DNA of 64,000 bases from Pseudomonas frederiksbergensis (GCF_035751725.1 NZ_CP142104.1:3844001-3908000); one strand, 5' to 3'; numbered from the stretch's first letter, positions 1 through 8,679 are shown. Notes: a model not told the origin generated them from the sequence alone. Translations and numbers: made by a program.

Positions 1-552
1 GCCCGGATCAACCAGGTACGCCCGCTTGGCGCCGAAGTTCTCGGCGTAGGCCATCACCGCCTCATCGGTGGTGTTCGGGCCGTCGAGGATGGCGAGCCCT
101 CGCAACTTGTCGGCCAGCGCGACCAGCGCGGTACCGACAGCCTGTGTCGCGCTGTGCTTGGGAGTCACCAACAGCCGCGGCTGCGCGTTGAACCGGCTTT
201 TGCCGTCCAGCAGCGCCTGCAGGCCGGTGCGCTTTCCGTTGGCCTGTACGCCGCCGATGATCGCCGAGGTTTGTTCGGCTGGATTCTCCAGCTTGGCCAC
301 ACCGCAGGCCACAATCACGGCCTTAGCTCGCGTGTAGATGGCTTGGCAGGCTTTGGTCATTGCCGAATCAGGACCGAAGGCGGCCACCGCTTCGCGCTCA
401 TTGGTGATCATCACCAAGTCATTCGGCTGTGCGCTGTAGGCCGGCGCCGGCACGAAGGTATCGACCAGGCCGATGATCGAGGACGACGGCAACGCAATGA
501 CACGAGCGCCGGTATCAACGTTCGTGACGGTCACGCCATGAAAGAAGCTCAT
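1..552 (-). CDS. Phage tail sheath protein, N-terminal part (truncated by window edge)
   Basis: The reverse-strand frame is open from an ATG at 550-552 to the first base of the window, giving 184 codons without a stop. It begins MSFFHGVTVTNVDTGAR and continues with a typical P2 FI-like sheath N-terminus: an IIGLVDTF segment, an 'AVAAFGP' region and a DGPNTTDEAVMAYAENFGAKRAY stretch that resembles the sheath handshake and ATPase-like fold region (motif described, not fully quoted as one run elsewhere). The sheath polymer contracts to drive the tube through the host envelope. A GGAG ribosome site precedes the start by about 7 bases. The gene follows two terminator hairpins, so it may have its own promoter. 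The C-terminus lies outside the window. Confidence 0.85.
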   Translation of the reverse strand, partial: MSFFHGVTVTNVDTGARVIALPSSSIIGLVDTFVPAPAYSAQPNDLVMITNEREAVAAFGPDSAMTKACQAIYTRAKAVIVACGVAKLENPAEQTSAIIGGVQANGKRTGLQALLDGKSRFNAQPRLLVTPKHSATQAVGTALVALADKLRGLAILDGPNTTDEAVMAYAENFGAKRAYLVDPG

Positions 553-568
553 AGATTCTCCAGATAGG

Positions 569-593
569 AAAAGGCCCCGCAGTGCGGGGCCAA
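569..593 (-). terminator. Rho-independent terminator upstream of the sheath gene
   Basis: GGCCCCGC (573-580) pairs with GCGGGGCC (584-591) around a 3-base loop. Read on the minus strand it is followed by TTTT. It is the second of two hairpins between the fibre chaperone and the sheath gene. Confidence 0.6.
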
Positions 594-614
594 GTTTGTG
601 GTGAAGCGGAAAAG

Positions 615-640
615 AAAACGCCCCGACAATGCGGGGCGTT
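615..640 (-). terminator. Rho-independent terminator after the tail-fibre chaperone gene
   Basis: AACGCCCCG (617-625) pairs with CGGGGCGTT (632-640), with a 6-base loop and TTTT on the minus strand. It overlaps the stop codon of the fibre chaperone gene and should end the baseplate-fibre transcript. Confidence 0.65.
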
Positions 641-1023
641 TATAGGGTCTGGCTGGCGATCCACTCCGGCGCTGGTGGTCGGTGATCGGCGGCCGGAAAC
701 TCAGCCCCGGCCGGCCAATCACGCAAGGCTCGAATATAGGCCAGCAATTCAGCGTATTGCTCGGCCGTGATTGTGGTCGGCATGGCCAACTCAACCTCAT
801 CGCGGTGACGATCCCGCACCCAAGCCACCCGGACAATTTCCGCATCGCGCCAGGCCCGCTCGACGGAGTCAGGGTCGACCGATGGCATCGACTGGGAGGC
901 CAGGAAGCTCAGGTATCGCGCATCATCATCAGCAACCTCGACAATGTCCGTCCAAAAACTTTTATCCGGCTCAGCGTCGAAGGCAAAGCGAACGACCCCA
1001 TCAATAACTTGAAGGTGTTTCAT
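640..1023 (-). CDS. Phage tail fibre assembly chaperone-like protein
   Basis: 127 residues. The second half has the pattern of Phage_tail_APC-type assembly chaperones: an ERAWRDAEI segment, then VRDRHRDE, then EQYAELLAYIRALRDWP near the C-terminus. Such proteins are encoded directly after the tail fibre and help fold or attach it. The start overlaps the stop of the fibre gene by 4 bases, indicating translational coupling. The N-terminus has a VEVADDDARYLSFLA region common to Pseudomonas phage versions. Function is inferred from motif and position. Confidence 0.7.
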   Translation of the reverse strand: MKHLQVIDGVVRFAFDAEPDKSFWTDIVEVADDDARYLSFLASQSMPSVDPDSVERAWRDAEIVRVAWVRDRHRDEVELAMPTTITAEQYAELLAYIRALRDWPAGAEFPAADHRPPAPEWIASQTL

Positions 1024-2900
1024 ATGAAATAACTCGTGATGAAGGCGTTAAATACAGGCGTGCCCGAGGCCGCGTTACTTGCCGACACCCACCAGGACTG
1101 CTGGGCAATAATTGCGAGGTTGGAAAAGGAGTGCGTGTACAAGCCGCCAGCCGTGCTAACCGTTGCCGTATTTCGCACAAGCCCCACCCCACCAAGGAGG
1201 GAATAAATATCCATCGAGACGGTGCCAACGCCTGAACTACCCAGACCCATCAGACCGTTCGCCCTCACGGCGTTAGGCGGGACCGTACTAGCTAACGGAA
1301 TAGGCCCATTGGTGACTGACGCCGCCCCGGTAAAGATCAGCTTGGCACCGATAGTGACCATCCGATCTTCGACAGAACAAACAACGAGGTTTCCGCCACT
1401 GTCGGTGGGCACGACTGTCAGTAGCGCGGATGCCGAGAATCCGGCCGGTGCATTGGCTCCACTGTAAAGCTCAGGGGCAACCGTTGCCGTCGCATTTACG
1501 GCCATTAGGCTGCGCGCATTTGTGGCGGGGTTATACAGTGCATACAGCGCGACATAGCCGCTCGCTGGCGCCCCGCCAACATCCATTGCCCCCAAGCCTT
1601 TTAGCGCCGAGGCAAGATTGACCGTCTGACTAAACGCCTTGATCCGATAGGACTTGCCGCCCGCGTCTTGGAGGATTACCTCGTCAGCAGTAAATGTGGC
1701 ATTGGCCGAAGCCACTGACACATTCATACGTGCCTTCGATGCCCCCACCATTGCCCCCCGAATCGAGAGTTGTTCGACGATGGTTGTCAGTGCGGCGATA
1801 TCAATGTTTCCCTGATTGATCGGCGCGTTCCATGCCTTGATGCACCAGATTACCGCCAAGTTGCGGGGACGGGTTTCTGTGCCGCCGGTCGCAGTGGTCA
1901 ACGGCGTTCCATTGCTGTCGGAACGGTTTCCTCGGGCCACTTTATCCTGACCAAACCCAGTCGGATTAGCAGGCGAGTCAAGCTGGTGGACGTGAGATTT
2001 AAATTCGTCTGCCTGCCAGCTACCGACCAAACGACCCGCATCAACACCGCGCCCATGGTCCCAGCCCCGCAGGAATTCTCCACGCGATTCCGGAAGACGG
2101 AAGTTACCGGCGCCCTCATCGCCTTTGTTGAAGGCCGTGCCGAGGAACGCCGCCAGATCGGGATAGGCCGCAATGCTCTTCACACTGCCGTCCAGCTCCA
2201 GAAACCCGGGCGCCACCTTATCCAGCGGGAACGCGACCGTGGCACCCACCGGTAAGGCCGAGGCCTGCGCGATAATCGCCTCGATTTCTGCCTTGGTATA
2301 ACTGTCTTTGATCCCGAGTCCAGCCAGCGTGTCCGGGTTGTCGCCAGAAGTTACGACGCCTCGACTGTTCACCTTGACCCTTGTGAATTCACCAGGTGCT
2401 TTGTCCACGGGCAGCACGTTTTTTATCGAGTCATCAACGTACTGCCGGGTCGCCAGCACCACCGACGGATCGATCTTCAATTGAATATTCGAAGTCCCGT
2501 TGGTGATGATGTGCATCCGCACCACCTGATTGCGACCAGAGTTCTGCTCGAGCAGCGGCTTGTAACTGGGTGCCACGTTAGAGACGGCGCAGAAGACGCC
2601 GTCTTTGTCTTCCAGCGCTAGCTCACGAATCCACCAGCCACCCACATCGGGCGGCAACACTAACTCGGCGATCAGAACATTGGCGTCCTGCTCCGATACT
2701 CGGAGCTGATTGAGCTGGGCTTTATAGACCTGATTGATCAGCCTGGTTTGCGAGGGGCTTGGCACCGGGTCGGTGCCGTTCGCATCTCCGATCAGCATGT
2801 ATTTGGGCTCCCAGGGAATACCCAGGGCATCGCAGTTGGTTTTTTTGTTGGCACCCAACGTGGTCAGCATGCCGCCAAAAATGGTGTTCTTATCAACCAT
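1020..2900 (-). CDS. Phage tail fibre protein with tail-collar domain
   Basis: About 626 residues. The N-terminal 155 residues follow the P2 gpH/DUF3751 baseplate-attachment pattern (a GGWWIRELALEDKDG stretch and PSYKPLL). A phage tail-collar domain follows around residues 217-355, with FLELDGS, FRLPESRGEFLRGWD, an SHVH metal-ligand motif near residue 303 and the closing RNLAVIWCIKAW. The last 270 residues are an unrelated receptor-binding region rich in Ala and Ser. I chose the ATG at 2898-2900 (MVDKNTIFGG), which overlaps the gpI stop by 8 bases. An ATG at 2921 would add seven residues (MNWIPTL). The C-terminal part probably determines host range. Confidence 0.85.
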   Translation of the reverse strand: MVDKNTIFGGMLTTLGANKKTNCDALGIPWEPKYMLIGDANGTDPVPSPSQTRLINQVYKAQLNQLRVSEQDANVLIAELVLPPDVGGWWIRELALEDKDGVFCAVSNVAPSYKPLLEQNSGRNQVVRMHIITNGTSNIQLKIDPSVVLATRQYVDDSIKNVLPVDKAPGEFTRVKVNSRGVVTSGDNPDTLAGLGIKDSYTKAEIEAIIAQASALPVGATVAFPLDKVAPGFLELDGSVKSIAAYPDLAAFLGTAFNKGDEGAGNFRLPESRGEFLRGWDHGRGVDAGRLVGSWQADEFKSHVHQLDSPANPTGFGQDKVARGNRSDSNGTPLTTATGGTETRPRNLAVIWCIKAWNAPINQGNIDIAALTTIVEQLSIRGAMVGASKARMNVSVASANATFTADEVILQDAGGKSYRIKAFSQTVNLASALKGLGAMDVGGAPASGYVALYALYNPATNARSLMAVNATATVAPELYSGANAPAGFSASALLTVVPTDSGGNLVVCSVEDRMVTIGAKLIFTGAASVTNGPIPLASTVPPNAVRANGLMGLGSSGVGTVSMDIYSLLGGVGLVRNTATVSTAGGLYTHSFSNLAIIAQQSWWVSASNAASGTPVFNAFITSYFI

Positions 2901-3504
2901 AAGGGTAGGTATCCAATTCATCGATTATGTAATGGCCGACGCCGCCGTAACCCTGCACCTCGACATCGATATCGGGATTGCTCCAGGGATAAACATCGAT
3001 TTCATCCCCGTCATAAACGGCGAACCCCACGAAGGCGTCGAGGCGAGCCTCTAAAACGATGTCCAGGCCGGATAGGTGTCGACTGACTGGCCGGGCGTCG
3101 TCGATCAGCCAGGTCAGTTCTTGATAGGTTTCCTCGCTGATACCTTCGTCGGAAACGCCGATCTTCAAAGCGAACGTCCCTGGCACGCCCATGGGTTCGG
3201 TCTTGAACCACTCGACCACCTCAATTAGGTAGCCGAACGGCTCCACCACCCGCCGCAGGGCGCCGATGGTGCCCTTATGCGCATGGACGTAGAACGAAGA
3301 GCGGATCACCGAGCGCTTGACCTCTTCGGGCCACGCCTCGTCCCAACGATCCACCGACCATGCCCAAGCCAACTGATAAAGCAGGTGCGCCGGGCAAGTG
3401 TCCGGGTTGTATAAAGCTCTGAGCGGCACGTCGGTGGTTTCGTCGATGGTCGCTTCGATAGCCCGTTCAAGCTGGGTGCTGTTGAGGGGAAGCAAACTTT
3501 TCAT
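2893..3504 (-). CDS. Phage tail protein I (P2 gpI-like baseplate protein)
   Basis: 203 residues starting MKSLLPLNSTQLERA. The segment DTCPAHLLYQLAWAWSVDRWD and the following HKGTIGALRRVVEPFG are the signature of the P2 gpI family, which completes the baseplate wedge and anchors the fibre. The ATG overlaps the stop of gene J as ATGA, so this start is preferred to one 24 codons upstream. The acidic C-terminal tail (DVYPWSNPDIDVEVQGYG) is a normal low-complexity end for the family. Confidence 0.88.
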   Translation of the reverse strand: MKSLLPLNSTQLERAIEATIDETTDVPLRALYNPDTCPAHLLYQLAWAWSVDRWDEAWPEEVKRSVIRSSFYVHAHKGTIGALRRVVEPFGYLIEVVEWFKTEPMGVPGTFALKIGVSDEGISEETYQELTWLIDDARPVSRHLSGLDIVLEARLDAFVGFAVYDGDEIDVYPWSNPDIDVEVQGYGGVGHYIIDELDTYPYG

Positions 3505-4385
3505 CAGCCACCCTGCGTGACGGTAAAGCCTGAGCACCATGCCGCTTGCGCCTTGGTTGGCCGGATGTCTTCCCACCCTGGGATCTCGACGCGAGCCACG
3601 CCGCTGACATGGACTTGCGCATCAATGGCCGAACGGGCTACCTCTACCCCCAAACGACGCCGTGGATTGATCCAGGCTTGCAATCGCGCCCTGCATTCGG
3701 CAAGCGCCGCTTCGGTTTCGGGGCCGCTACCGGCCATATGCACGATGGCGTCGATTCGATAAGGCAGGATCTCGGCGCCCTGAACCGTCAGCCGATCAGC
3801 AACCGGGCGCCGGTCATCATCGTTGAGGTAAGTGTCGACCTCGACCAACAACTCAGGGCTAGCCGTGCCATCGCCTTCAAGCGACAACACAGTCACCACC
3901 ACCTCGGCGGGGGCCGGGCTCTCGGCCGTTGCATCTGCCACCAGACCCGAGGCGTTACGGGCATGCAGGATGTAGCTGTTTCGAGGCCCGGCAGTGGTCA
4001 GCCCCTCGTACCTCAGTTGCACACGCTCGCGCAGTGCGTCGTAACCTTCCAGCACCGCCGGGACCGGGGGCACGGCGGTTGAGTCTTCAGCCTGGATGAC
4101 CAAACGCTGCAGGTTTACGTTGGCGGCCAACTGCTCCAGGTCCGCACCCGTAGCATGAGCCAGAAACAGCGCCTTGGCCGCGTCGTTGACCCTGGCTCGG
4201 TTTTGCATACGTCGATAGGCGCCCAGTTCCAACAGCTTGGTCACCGGATCGCTCTCCAATAAGGCGGTCCAGTTGTCGCCCATGTAGTCTCGAAAAGTCG
4301 ACAGCTGCCCCTGATACATTTCCTCAAAGTCCAGGCTTTCCAACACTTGCGGCGCCGGTAGCGCCGAAAGGTCGATAGTGCTCAT
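3504..4385 (-). CDS. Baseplate assembly protein J (P2 gpJ-like)
   Basis: 293 residues, the usual length for P2 gpJ. An N-terminal LPAPQVLESLDFEEMYQ segment is followed by LESDPVTKLLELGAYRRM, then by a beta-rich middle and a C-terminal INPRRRLGVEVARSAI motif. The protein forms the baseplate wedge with gpW and gpI. The gene sits in the order V, W, J, I, H seen in P2 and overlaps both neighbours by 4 bases. Confidence 0.9.
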   Translation of the reverse strand: MSTIDLSALPAPQVLESLDFEEMYQGQLSTFRDYMGDNWTALLESDPVTKLLELGAYRRMQNRARVNDAAKALFLAHATGADLEQLAANVNLQRLVIQAEDSTAVPPVPAVLEGYDALRERVQLRYEGLTTAGPRNSYILHARNASGLVADATAESPAPAEVVVTVLSLEGDGTASPELLVEVDTYLNDDDRRPVADRLTVQGAEILPYRIDAIVHMAGSGPETEAALAECRARLQAWINPRRRLGVEVARSAIDAQVHVSGVARVEIPGWEDIRPTKAQAAWCSGFTVTQGG

Positions 4386-4708
4386 ACGTTCACCTCCAGC
4401 ACTACGCCGTTGCTAATATAGGAGCCCGTCAGCTGCAGGGTGATCTGCCCATCCACCACAGCGGTGACCCGCACGCGTTCCAACTTCAAGCGGGGCTCCC
4501 AACGCCCCAGGGCGCGGGCGACTTCAGCCTGCACCGCGCTTTTCCAGCCCTCATTCACCGGCAGGTCGACATAACGGCGCAGATGGCTGCCGTATTCCGG
4601 CCGCATGCGCCGGCTGCCGACCGGCGTGCTGAGAATGTCTTCCACGGACTGCCGCAGATGCGCCGAACCTGACAGCGGCTGCCCCGTACGACGGTCCATT
4701 CCGATCAT
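4382..4708 (-). CDS. Baseplate protein W (P2 gpW / T4 gp25-like)
   Basis: 108 residues. The conserved gp25-like core is visible as SVEDILSTPVGSRRMRPEYGSHL followed by RRYVDLPVN (quoted in pieces), where the RRM.PEYGS box is diagnostic. This lysozyme-like fold protein is part of the baseplate wedge and links to sheath polymerisation. It overlaps gene J by 4 bases and starts directly after a short hypothetical gene. Confidence 0.9.
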   Translation of the reverse strand: MIGMDRRTGQPLSGSAHLRQSVEDILSTPVGSRRMRPEYGSHLRRYVDLPVNEGWKSAVQAEVARALGRWEPRLKLERVRVTAVVDGQITLQLTGSYISNGVVLEVNV

Positions 4709-4713
4709 GGTGT

Positions 4714-4962
4714 TTACTCTGTCAGCGGTTGCAGATCCGGGTGGGCTTTCAGGAAGGCGTATTGCTCATCGCCGCAGGCTGTCACCTGACCGGCTATCAC
4801 CGGCACGGGCTGGCCGTTGGGCATGATCAGCGTGCGCGAGGTGAACCGCTTGTCGCGAAATACGCGCGCAGGTCCGATGGTGGCCTGCGGCTCAGATTGG
4901 GCGGGCTCAGGCAGCACCGCATCGGCGGTCGGCCGCTCCGTCTCTGTTCTTGCTTTGCTCAT
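4714..4962 (-). CDS. Small phage protein of unknown function
   Basis: 82 residues beginning MSKARTETERPTADAV, with a Pro/Glu-rich N-terminus and a C-terminal part (VFRDKRFTSRTLIMPNGQ, then ACGDEQYAFLKAHPDLQPLTE in pieces). The start is set by a GGAG site about 9 bases upstream. It sits between gpV and gpW of the baseplate. I do not recognise a domain. Position suggests a minor baseplate or accessory role, but this is only context. Confidence 0.6.
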   Translation of the reverse strand: MSKARTETERPTADAVLPEPAQSEPQATIGPARVFRDKRFTSRTLIMPNGQPVPVIAGQVTACGDEQYAFLKAHPDLQPLTE

Positions 4963-4981
4963 ATCGACGCTCCATGAACGG

Positions 4982-5003
4982 AAAAGCCCGCACGCGGCGG
5001 GCT
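4982..5003 (-). terminator. Weak intrinsic terminator between gpV and the small gene
   Basis: AGCCCGC (985-991) pairs with GCGGGCT (997-5003), and the minus strand then reads TTTT. The T run is short, so it may only attenuate the late transcript. Confidence 0.5.
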
Positions 5004-5020
5004 GTAAGTAGATGTCAGGC

Positions 5021-5584
5021 TCAGTGTTTGTGGTTCGGTGTGTTGCCGGCGGTGTCGATGATTTTGCCGCCGCCATTGATGTCACCCGTGACGCGTAACG
5101 GGCCGTTGATCAGCACGTTACCGGCCAGGGTGATGTCGGCCGCCGAGGCGTTGATTGCGCCGTCCGCGACGACCACTTCGGTGCCTCCCACCTTGATGGT
5201 CACGGTGCCGCTCGGCACGGTGATGCTGTAAGTGCTGGCCTGCCAGTCGTAGACCAGCGAGCCACCGTCATCGAAGCGCCATACCTCAACGTGATCGCGG
5301 TTGTCAGGCGGCGCACCAGCGCTGCCATACAGACCGGGAATAAAGGTGCCCTGCGCCACTTCCCCGCTCGCACTTACCAGTGTTCCCTGCTCTCCCATGC
5401 TAGGCGCTCGCCAATGACGAGCTTTGCCAGCAGCGATGCTGTGCCAACGTACCCAGGCACTGACCCATTCCCCGTCCGACACTCGACATACTGGCGGCGA
5501 AGCGGCCAAGTCAACTGCCACCACATAGCAATCCTTGACCAGACCGGCCAGCATGCGGTCATGCTGCGCGCTCGCGTAGGTCAT
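5021..5584 (-). CDS. Baseplate assembly protein V, spike (P2 gpV-like)
   Basis: 187 residues. The N-terminal OB-like domain has the typical WVRWHSIAAGKARHWRAPSMGEQ region, followed by GEVAQGTFIPGLY. A C-terminal beta-helix of Gly/Val/Ile repeats (ITLAGNVLINGPLRVTGDI) ends in NHKH. A His-x-His near the tip matches the iron-binding membrane-piercing point of P2 gpV. The ATG overlaps the upstream stop as ATGA, so the longer upstream extension is rejected. Confidence 0.9.
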   Translation of the reverse strand: MTYASAQHDRMLAGLVKDCYVVAVDLAASPPVCRVSDGEWVSAWVRWHSIAAGKARHWRAPSMGEQGTLVSASGEVAQGTFIPGLYGSAGAPPDNRDHVEVWRFDDGGSLVYDWQASTYSITVPSGTVTIKVGGTEVVVADGAINASAADITLAGNVLINGPLRVTGDINGGGKIIDTAGNTPNHKH

Positions 5585-6111
5585 GCCATCTCCTCCGGGG
5601 GCAGGTAGCTGCCTTCGTTTCCAGGCCCGGTGTCGGAGCCGAACCCCCAGAGCAAGGAACCAGGTGGCTGGTTGGGCCAGGGCCATTCTTCCTGCCCCAA
5701 GTAGATGCCTTGGGTCCATTCGACTACCCATACCGCATAGCTGTCGAGCTCAGGGCGTGTCCAATCCTGCGAGGCCTGGACGAACTCTGCCGGCTCGACC
5801 GCCAATCCCCATGTCTGCATGCGCAGCAAAATAATCAGCTGAGCCGCGATGAAAGCCGCTACCTGCTGGCAGTGCTCGTGATCGCTGCCGACGATGATGC
5901 GTGCTTCGAAACGCGCCTCGACTCCGACTTCGCCAGTGCCGGGGTCCCGACCGGGCTCCAGCTCGACCAGTTCAAGCACAACTGCGGGGATGGGTACGTG
6001 CTGCAGCATGTCGGGCATGGTGCAGATGTATGCCAAGCCGGGGATGGCCTGGGCGATCTGTTCTTCTATGGCGGTGTAAATCTGGTCGAGAGGAATGAGA
6101 GGATCAGACAT
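5581..6111 (-). CDS. Phage protein, probable tail terminator/completion protein
   Basis: 176 residues starting MSDPLIPLDQIYTAIEEQIAQ. The N-terminal helix, followed by beta strands with PAVVLELVELEPG and a later AAFIAAQLIILLRMQTWG helix, resembles tail terminator or completion proteins (lambda gpU / Gp37-type). It lies between minor tail protein Z and spike V, where such a gene is expected. The assignment is by shape and position; no diagnostic motif was seen. Confidence 0.5.
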   Translation of the reverse strand: MSDPLIPLDQIYTAIEEQIAQAIPGLAYICTMPDMLQHVPIPAVVLELVELEPGRDPGTGEVGVEARFEARIIVGSDHEHCQQVAAFIAAQLIILLRMQTWGLAVEPAEFVQASQDWTRPELDSYAVWVVEWTQGIYLGQEEWPWPNQPPGSLLWGFGSDTGPGNEGSYLPPEEMA

Positions 6112-6766
6112 GGGCTGATTTCCTCAGATATTTTTGAAGCTCGAAGTTCATTTCCTGCTCCAGGATCTCAAGCAGTCGCTGATGCGCACGACGCGACCAT
6201 TCCTCAAAGTGAGGCCGCACGTCGTCGAGCGATATCTTGGCCTTGGCCAGTGGATAGCGGCTACCGTTTTCGGCAATCCAGCCCGAACTTGGCCCACCGC
6301 CGCCAGACACGTCACTGTCGGGATAGTCGCTTGCTCTGAAGTGCTTACTGGCGGTACGAATCCAGATGTCTGGCTCGCTGCCATAAACGGCTTTGTAGAA
6401 CGCCCCCTGATACTTGCGACCCGCGACAGAGACGCCAGAGCGGCCCTGTCGTACCCGACCTGCACGACTGGCCTCAATGGGATTGACGCCAAACCACAAC
6501 TTGGCTTGCTCATTGGAGTTGACTGGGTAAGCCTTTAGTCGCTGACGCACAGCGGCGATGGCGATTCGGGCTTGCCGGCCTACTGCTCGTGCAATGTGAG
6601 TGCGCAACCAACGCAGCGTCTTATTCAGGGCTCGCCGTTGAGCTGCACGGGCGGCTAGTGGAACAAGAGCGGCAAAGTCGGAGAACGCATCCTTATCGGC
6701 TTGAGCCAGTTGCAGCGTGAACAGGCCGGAGGTGGCCGAGGATTTGACATGACTGCCGACGCTCAT
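6104..6766 (-). CDS. Minor tail protein Z-like
   Basis: 220 residues starting MSVGSHVKSS. The segment AAQRRALNKTLRWLRTHIAR, then PVNSNEQAKLWFGVNPIEASR, matches the lambda minor tail protein Z family, which acts in tail completion and joining. The start overlaps the upstream stop as ATGA. A GGGGPSSGW linker lies near residue 160. Basic N-terminal and amphipathic C-terminal parts are as expected. Confidence 0.78.
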   Translation of the reverse strand: MSVGSHVKSSATSGLFTLQLAQADKDAFSDFAALVPLAARAAQRRALNKTLRWLRTHIARAVGRQARIAIAAVRQRLKAYPVNSNEQAKLWFGVNPIEASRAGRVRQGRSGVSVAGRKYQGAFYKAVYGSEPDIWIRTASKHFRASDYPDSDVSGGGGPSSGWIAENGSRYPLAKAKISLDDVRPHFEEWSRRAHQRLLEILEQEMNFELQKYLRKSAHV

Positions 6767-7083
6767 CGCACCTCCCGAAGAATCAAGTTGACCCAACCAG
6801 TGCCATCCGGCTCACGTTTGACGATGACATAACGCCCGCCGCCGTCTTCTGGCATCAGCTGGACAGTGATTAACTGGCCATCCGAAATGAGGTGGGCATC
6901 AACAATACGGACGGCGAACACTGGCTCGCGTATACCGGTGTTGATCCTTCCCACCTTTGGTTGCAACCAGGGCGCCGAGAAGAATCCCGGCACCGGTAAG
7001 TCGCGACCGTCGACCAGAGCCTCGTCGCCCAGGACATTCAGCAACTGCACATCCATCGCTGCCACCTGGTCACGGAAGGCCAT
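6763..7083 (-). CDS. Head-tail joining protein, lambda FII-like
   Basis: 106 residues. The N-terminal FRDQVAAMDVQLLNVLGDEA, the central EPVFAVRIVDAH and the late MPEDGGGRYVI with a conserved D-G-G resemble the lambda gpFII attachment family (strand-rich, about 117 residues). It lies between the capsid genes and minor tail gene Z, the same relative position as FII. It would form the ring to which the tail joins. Confidence 0.62.
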   Translation of the reverse strand: MAFRDQVAAMDVQLLNVLGDEALVDGRDLPVPGFFSAPWLQPKVGRINTGIREPVFAVRIVDAHLISDGQLITVQLMPEDGGGRYVIVKREPDGTGWVNLILREVR

Positions 7084-7271
7084 CAGCTATCTCCGTCATC
7101 CGATGCGGTGGATCCGGACTCCAGCTTGCCGCGCTTGGCAATGACGCCTTCTTCGAGCAACAGGTCCCGGATCTCAGTGCTGGGCGGAACGTACACTTCA
7201 CCTTTTCGCACCAGCTTGGCACCGTCCTGCACACAGCCTTCGATCACTACGTACTCAACTTTGGCAGCCAT
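7083..7271 (-). CDS. Small head-region protein of unknown function
   Basis: 62 residues beginning MAAKVEYVVIEGCVQDGAKL. It has a compact beta-like core and an acidic Ser-rich tail (SGSTASDDGDS). It is placed where lambda encodes packaging protein FI, between capsid E and FII, but shows no clear FI motif. The ATG at 7269-7271 lies just after the E stop, and its end overlaps the FII-like start by one base. Conserved in position rather than recognised by sequence. Confidence 0.6.
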   Translation of the reverse strand: MAAKVEYVVIEGCVQDGAKLVRKGEVYVPPSTEIRDLLLEEGVIAKRGKLESGSTASDDGDS

Positions 7272-7272
7272 A

Positions 7273-8304
7273 TCACACCACCTTTGCAAAGACGAAAGCG
7301 TTAGGCTCCAGCATCCCGGCCAGAGCAGCGCTTTGCAGTTTCAACCACCGGGCGCTCGGATCCTGGGTGACCCAGCTTTTGGGGAAACGGGCCGCTTCGA
7401 CCAGGCCACTTTCAATGGCTTCGATGTCCTTGATCGCGCCATACAGCATCGCGTTTCGAGTCGAGGTCGAGCCCAGCATCAAGCCGCCGCTTGGCACCAT
7501 CTGCTGTTCGTCACCGTCATCGTCCAGGTACCACTCGTCGTAGACATACAGGTCGATGCCGGGGTCGTTCAGATAGCCAAGATAGGTCACGCCATCTGGC
7601 AGCTCTTCAGGCTTGATCACGCCCATGTCCACCCGGCGAGAGTTGAGCTGCTTCAACACTGTCTCGTTGCGCTGGAAAGCATCCTGGGCTTCGCCACTGA
7701 GCACAGCGACGTTGCCGGTGCGCCCGGAATCCTTGGCAATCTGGCGCTTCCACTGCCGCAAGTTGGCAATAGGGTCGGAGTCCGCCGTGTTCCAACGCCC
7801 GGCCCCCAGCACGATTTTGTGGCTGTCCTCCATCAGAAAATCGATGGTGTCATCGACGCCATCACCCAGCACCCGAACGCGTCCAGTGCTCAGCGCCTGA
7901 GCGCACATCCACTCTTCACGACGAGTGATCTCGTCGTCCAGGTCGATCAGGTCGCGCCCCAACTGCTCGCCCGCTCGCTCCAGGGGAGTCCGCGAGGAGA
8001 ATGGGTTATCGCCGGCAGCACGCTTGAGGATTTGTTCTGCCCGCGTCTCCCGCTTGGGCTGGATGTAGGGTGGCTTGTACGTTTCGGAACTGAAACCGTT
8101 GCGCAGCGAGACACTGCCGGGCAACGACGGGTGTACGAAAGGCGCCATCTTGCGCTGGCCCTTGATGATGTCGATGGTCACCGCCTCGGTGCCGAAGGTA
8201 ACGGGGTTGCCGCCGTTGAAGAAAGTGTTCATCAAAAAGCGACGAGGCGTATTCATCTGCTCAACGGCTTCGAGCATGGTGAGGGTGTCAAAAATATCAG
8301 TCAT
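7273..8304 (-). CDS. Major capsid protein E (lambda gpE family)
   Basis: 343 residues, the family length (341 in lambda). Recognisable features are the N-terminal TPRRFLMNTFF, the VTIDIIKGQRKMAPFVHP stretch, the RREEWMCAQALSTGRV segment and a C-terminal LVEAARFPKSWVTQDPSARW segment with ALAGMLEPNAFVFAKV. It forms the icosahedral shell. Decoration protein D lies immediately upstream, as in lambda. Confidence 0.93.
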   Translation of the reverse strand: MTDIFDTLTMLEAVEQMNTPRRFLMNTFFNGGNPVTFGTEAVTIDIIKGQRKMAPFVHPSLPGSVSLRNGFSSETYKPPYIQPKRETRAEQILKRAAGDNPFSSRTPLERAGEQLGRDLIDLDDEITRREEWMCAQALSTGRVRVLGDGVDDTIDFLMEDSHKIVLGAGRWNTADSDPIANLRQWKRQIAKDSGRTGNVAVLSGEAQDAFQRNETVLKQLNSRRVDMGVIKPEELPDGVTYLGYLNDPGIDLYVYDEWYLDDDGDEQQMVPSGGLMLGSTSTRNAMLYGAIKDIEAIESGLVEAARFPKSWVTQDPSARWLKLQSAALAGMLEPNAFVFAKVV

Positions 8305-8316
8305 CAGATGCTCCGG

Positions 8317-8667
8317 TCAGCGGATGAAAATGCAGAAAGGTCGAAGGGCGGCTTTGGCCGCAGCCAAGGTCAGGCCCTCACCGAGGTGGAGCTGGGTGCC
8401 CAGCACTTGACCCGTCAAACGAACGGGTGCGTTCTTGGCCCCGCCCGTGGTGTCTACGTCCTCGTCGAGGATGGCCGTAGGCACCTGGGAGCCGTCCTCA
8501 GCAGCGGTTTTACACAGCACGAACTCTTTCGAACTGGTTACCTGCCCCAGGACAGATCCCCGCACGAGCGTCTGGCCTGCGGCGATCAAACCGGTGTCCA
8601 TTGCAATGGGAAAGTCACCGGCAGAAAGGTGGCTCGGCTGGTAGGTTTTACGTTCCGGGTTGCTCAT
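8317..8667 (-). CDS. Head decoration protein D (lambda gpD family)
   Basis: 116 residues. The pattern MSNPERKTYQPSHLSAGDFP, then TLVRGSVLGQVT and a late GEGLTLAAAKAALRPFCIFIR (in pieces) fits the gpD family, which binds three-fold sites of the expanded capsid and stabilises it against DNA pressure. It sits between the protease/scaffold gene and capsid E in the canonical order C-D-E. Confidence 0.88.
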   Translation of the reverse strand: MSNPERKTYQPSHLSAGDFPIAMDTGLIAAGQTLVRGSVLGQVTSSKEFVLCKTAAEDGSQVPTAILDEDVDTTGGAKNAPVRLTGQVLGTQLHLGEGLTLAAAKAALRPFCIFIR

Positions 8668-8679
8668 GAATGTCTCCTG

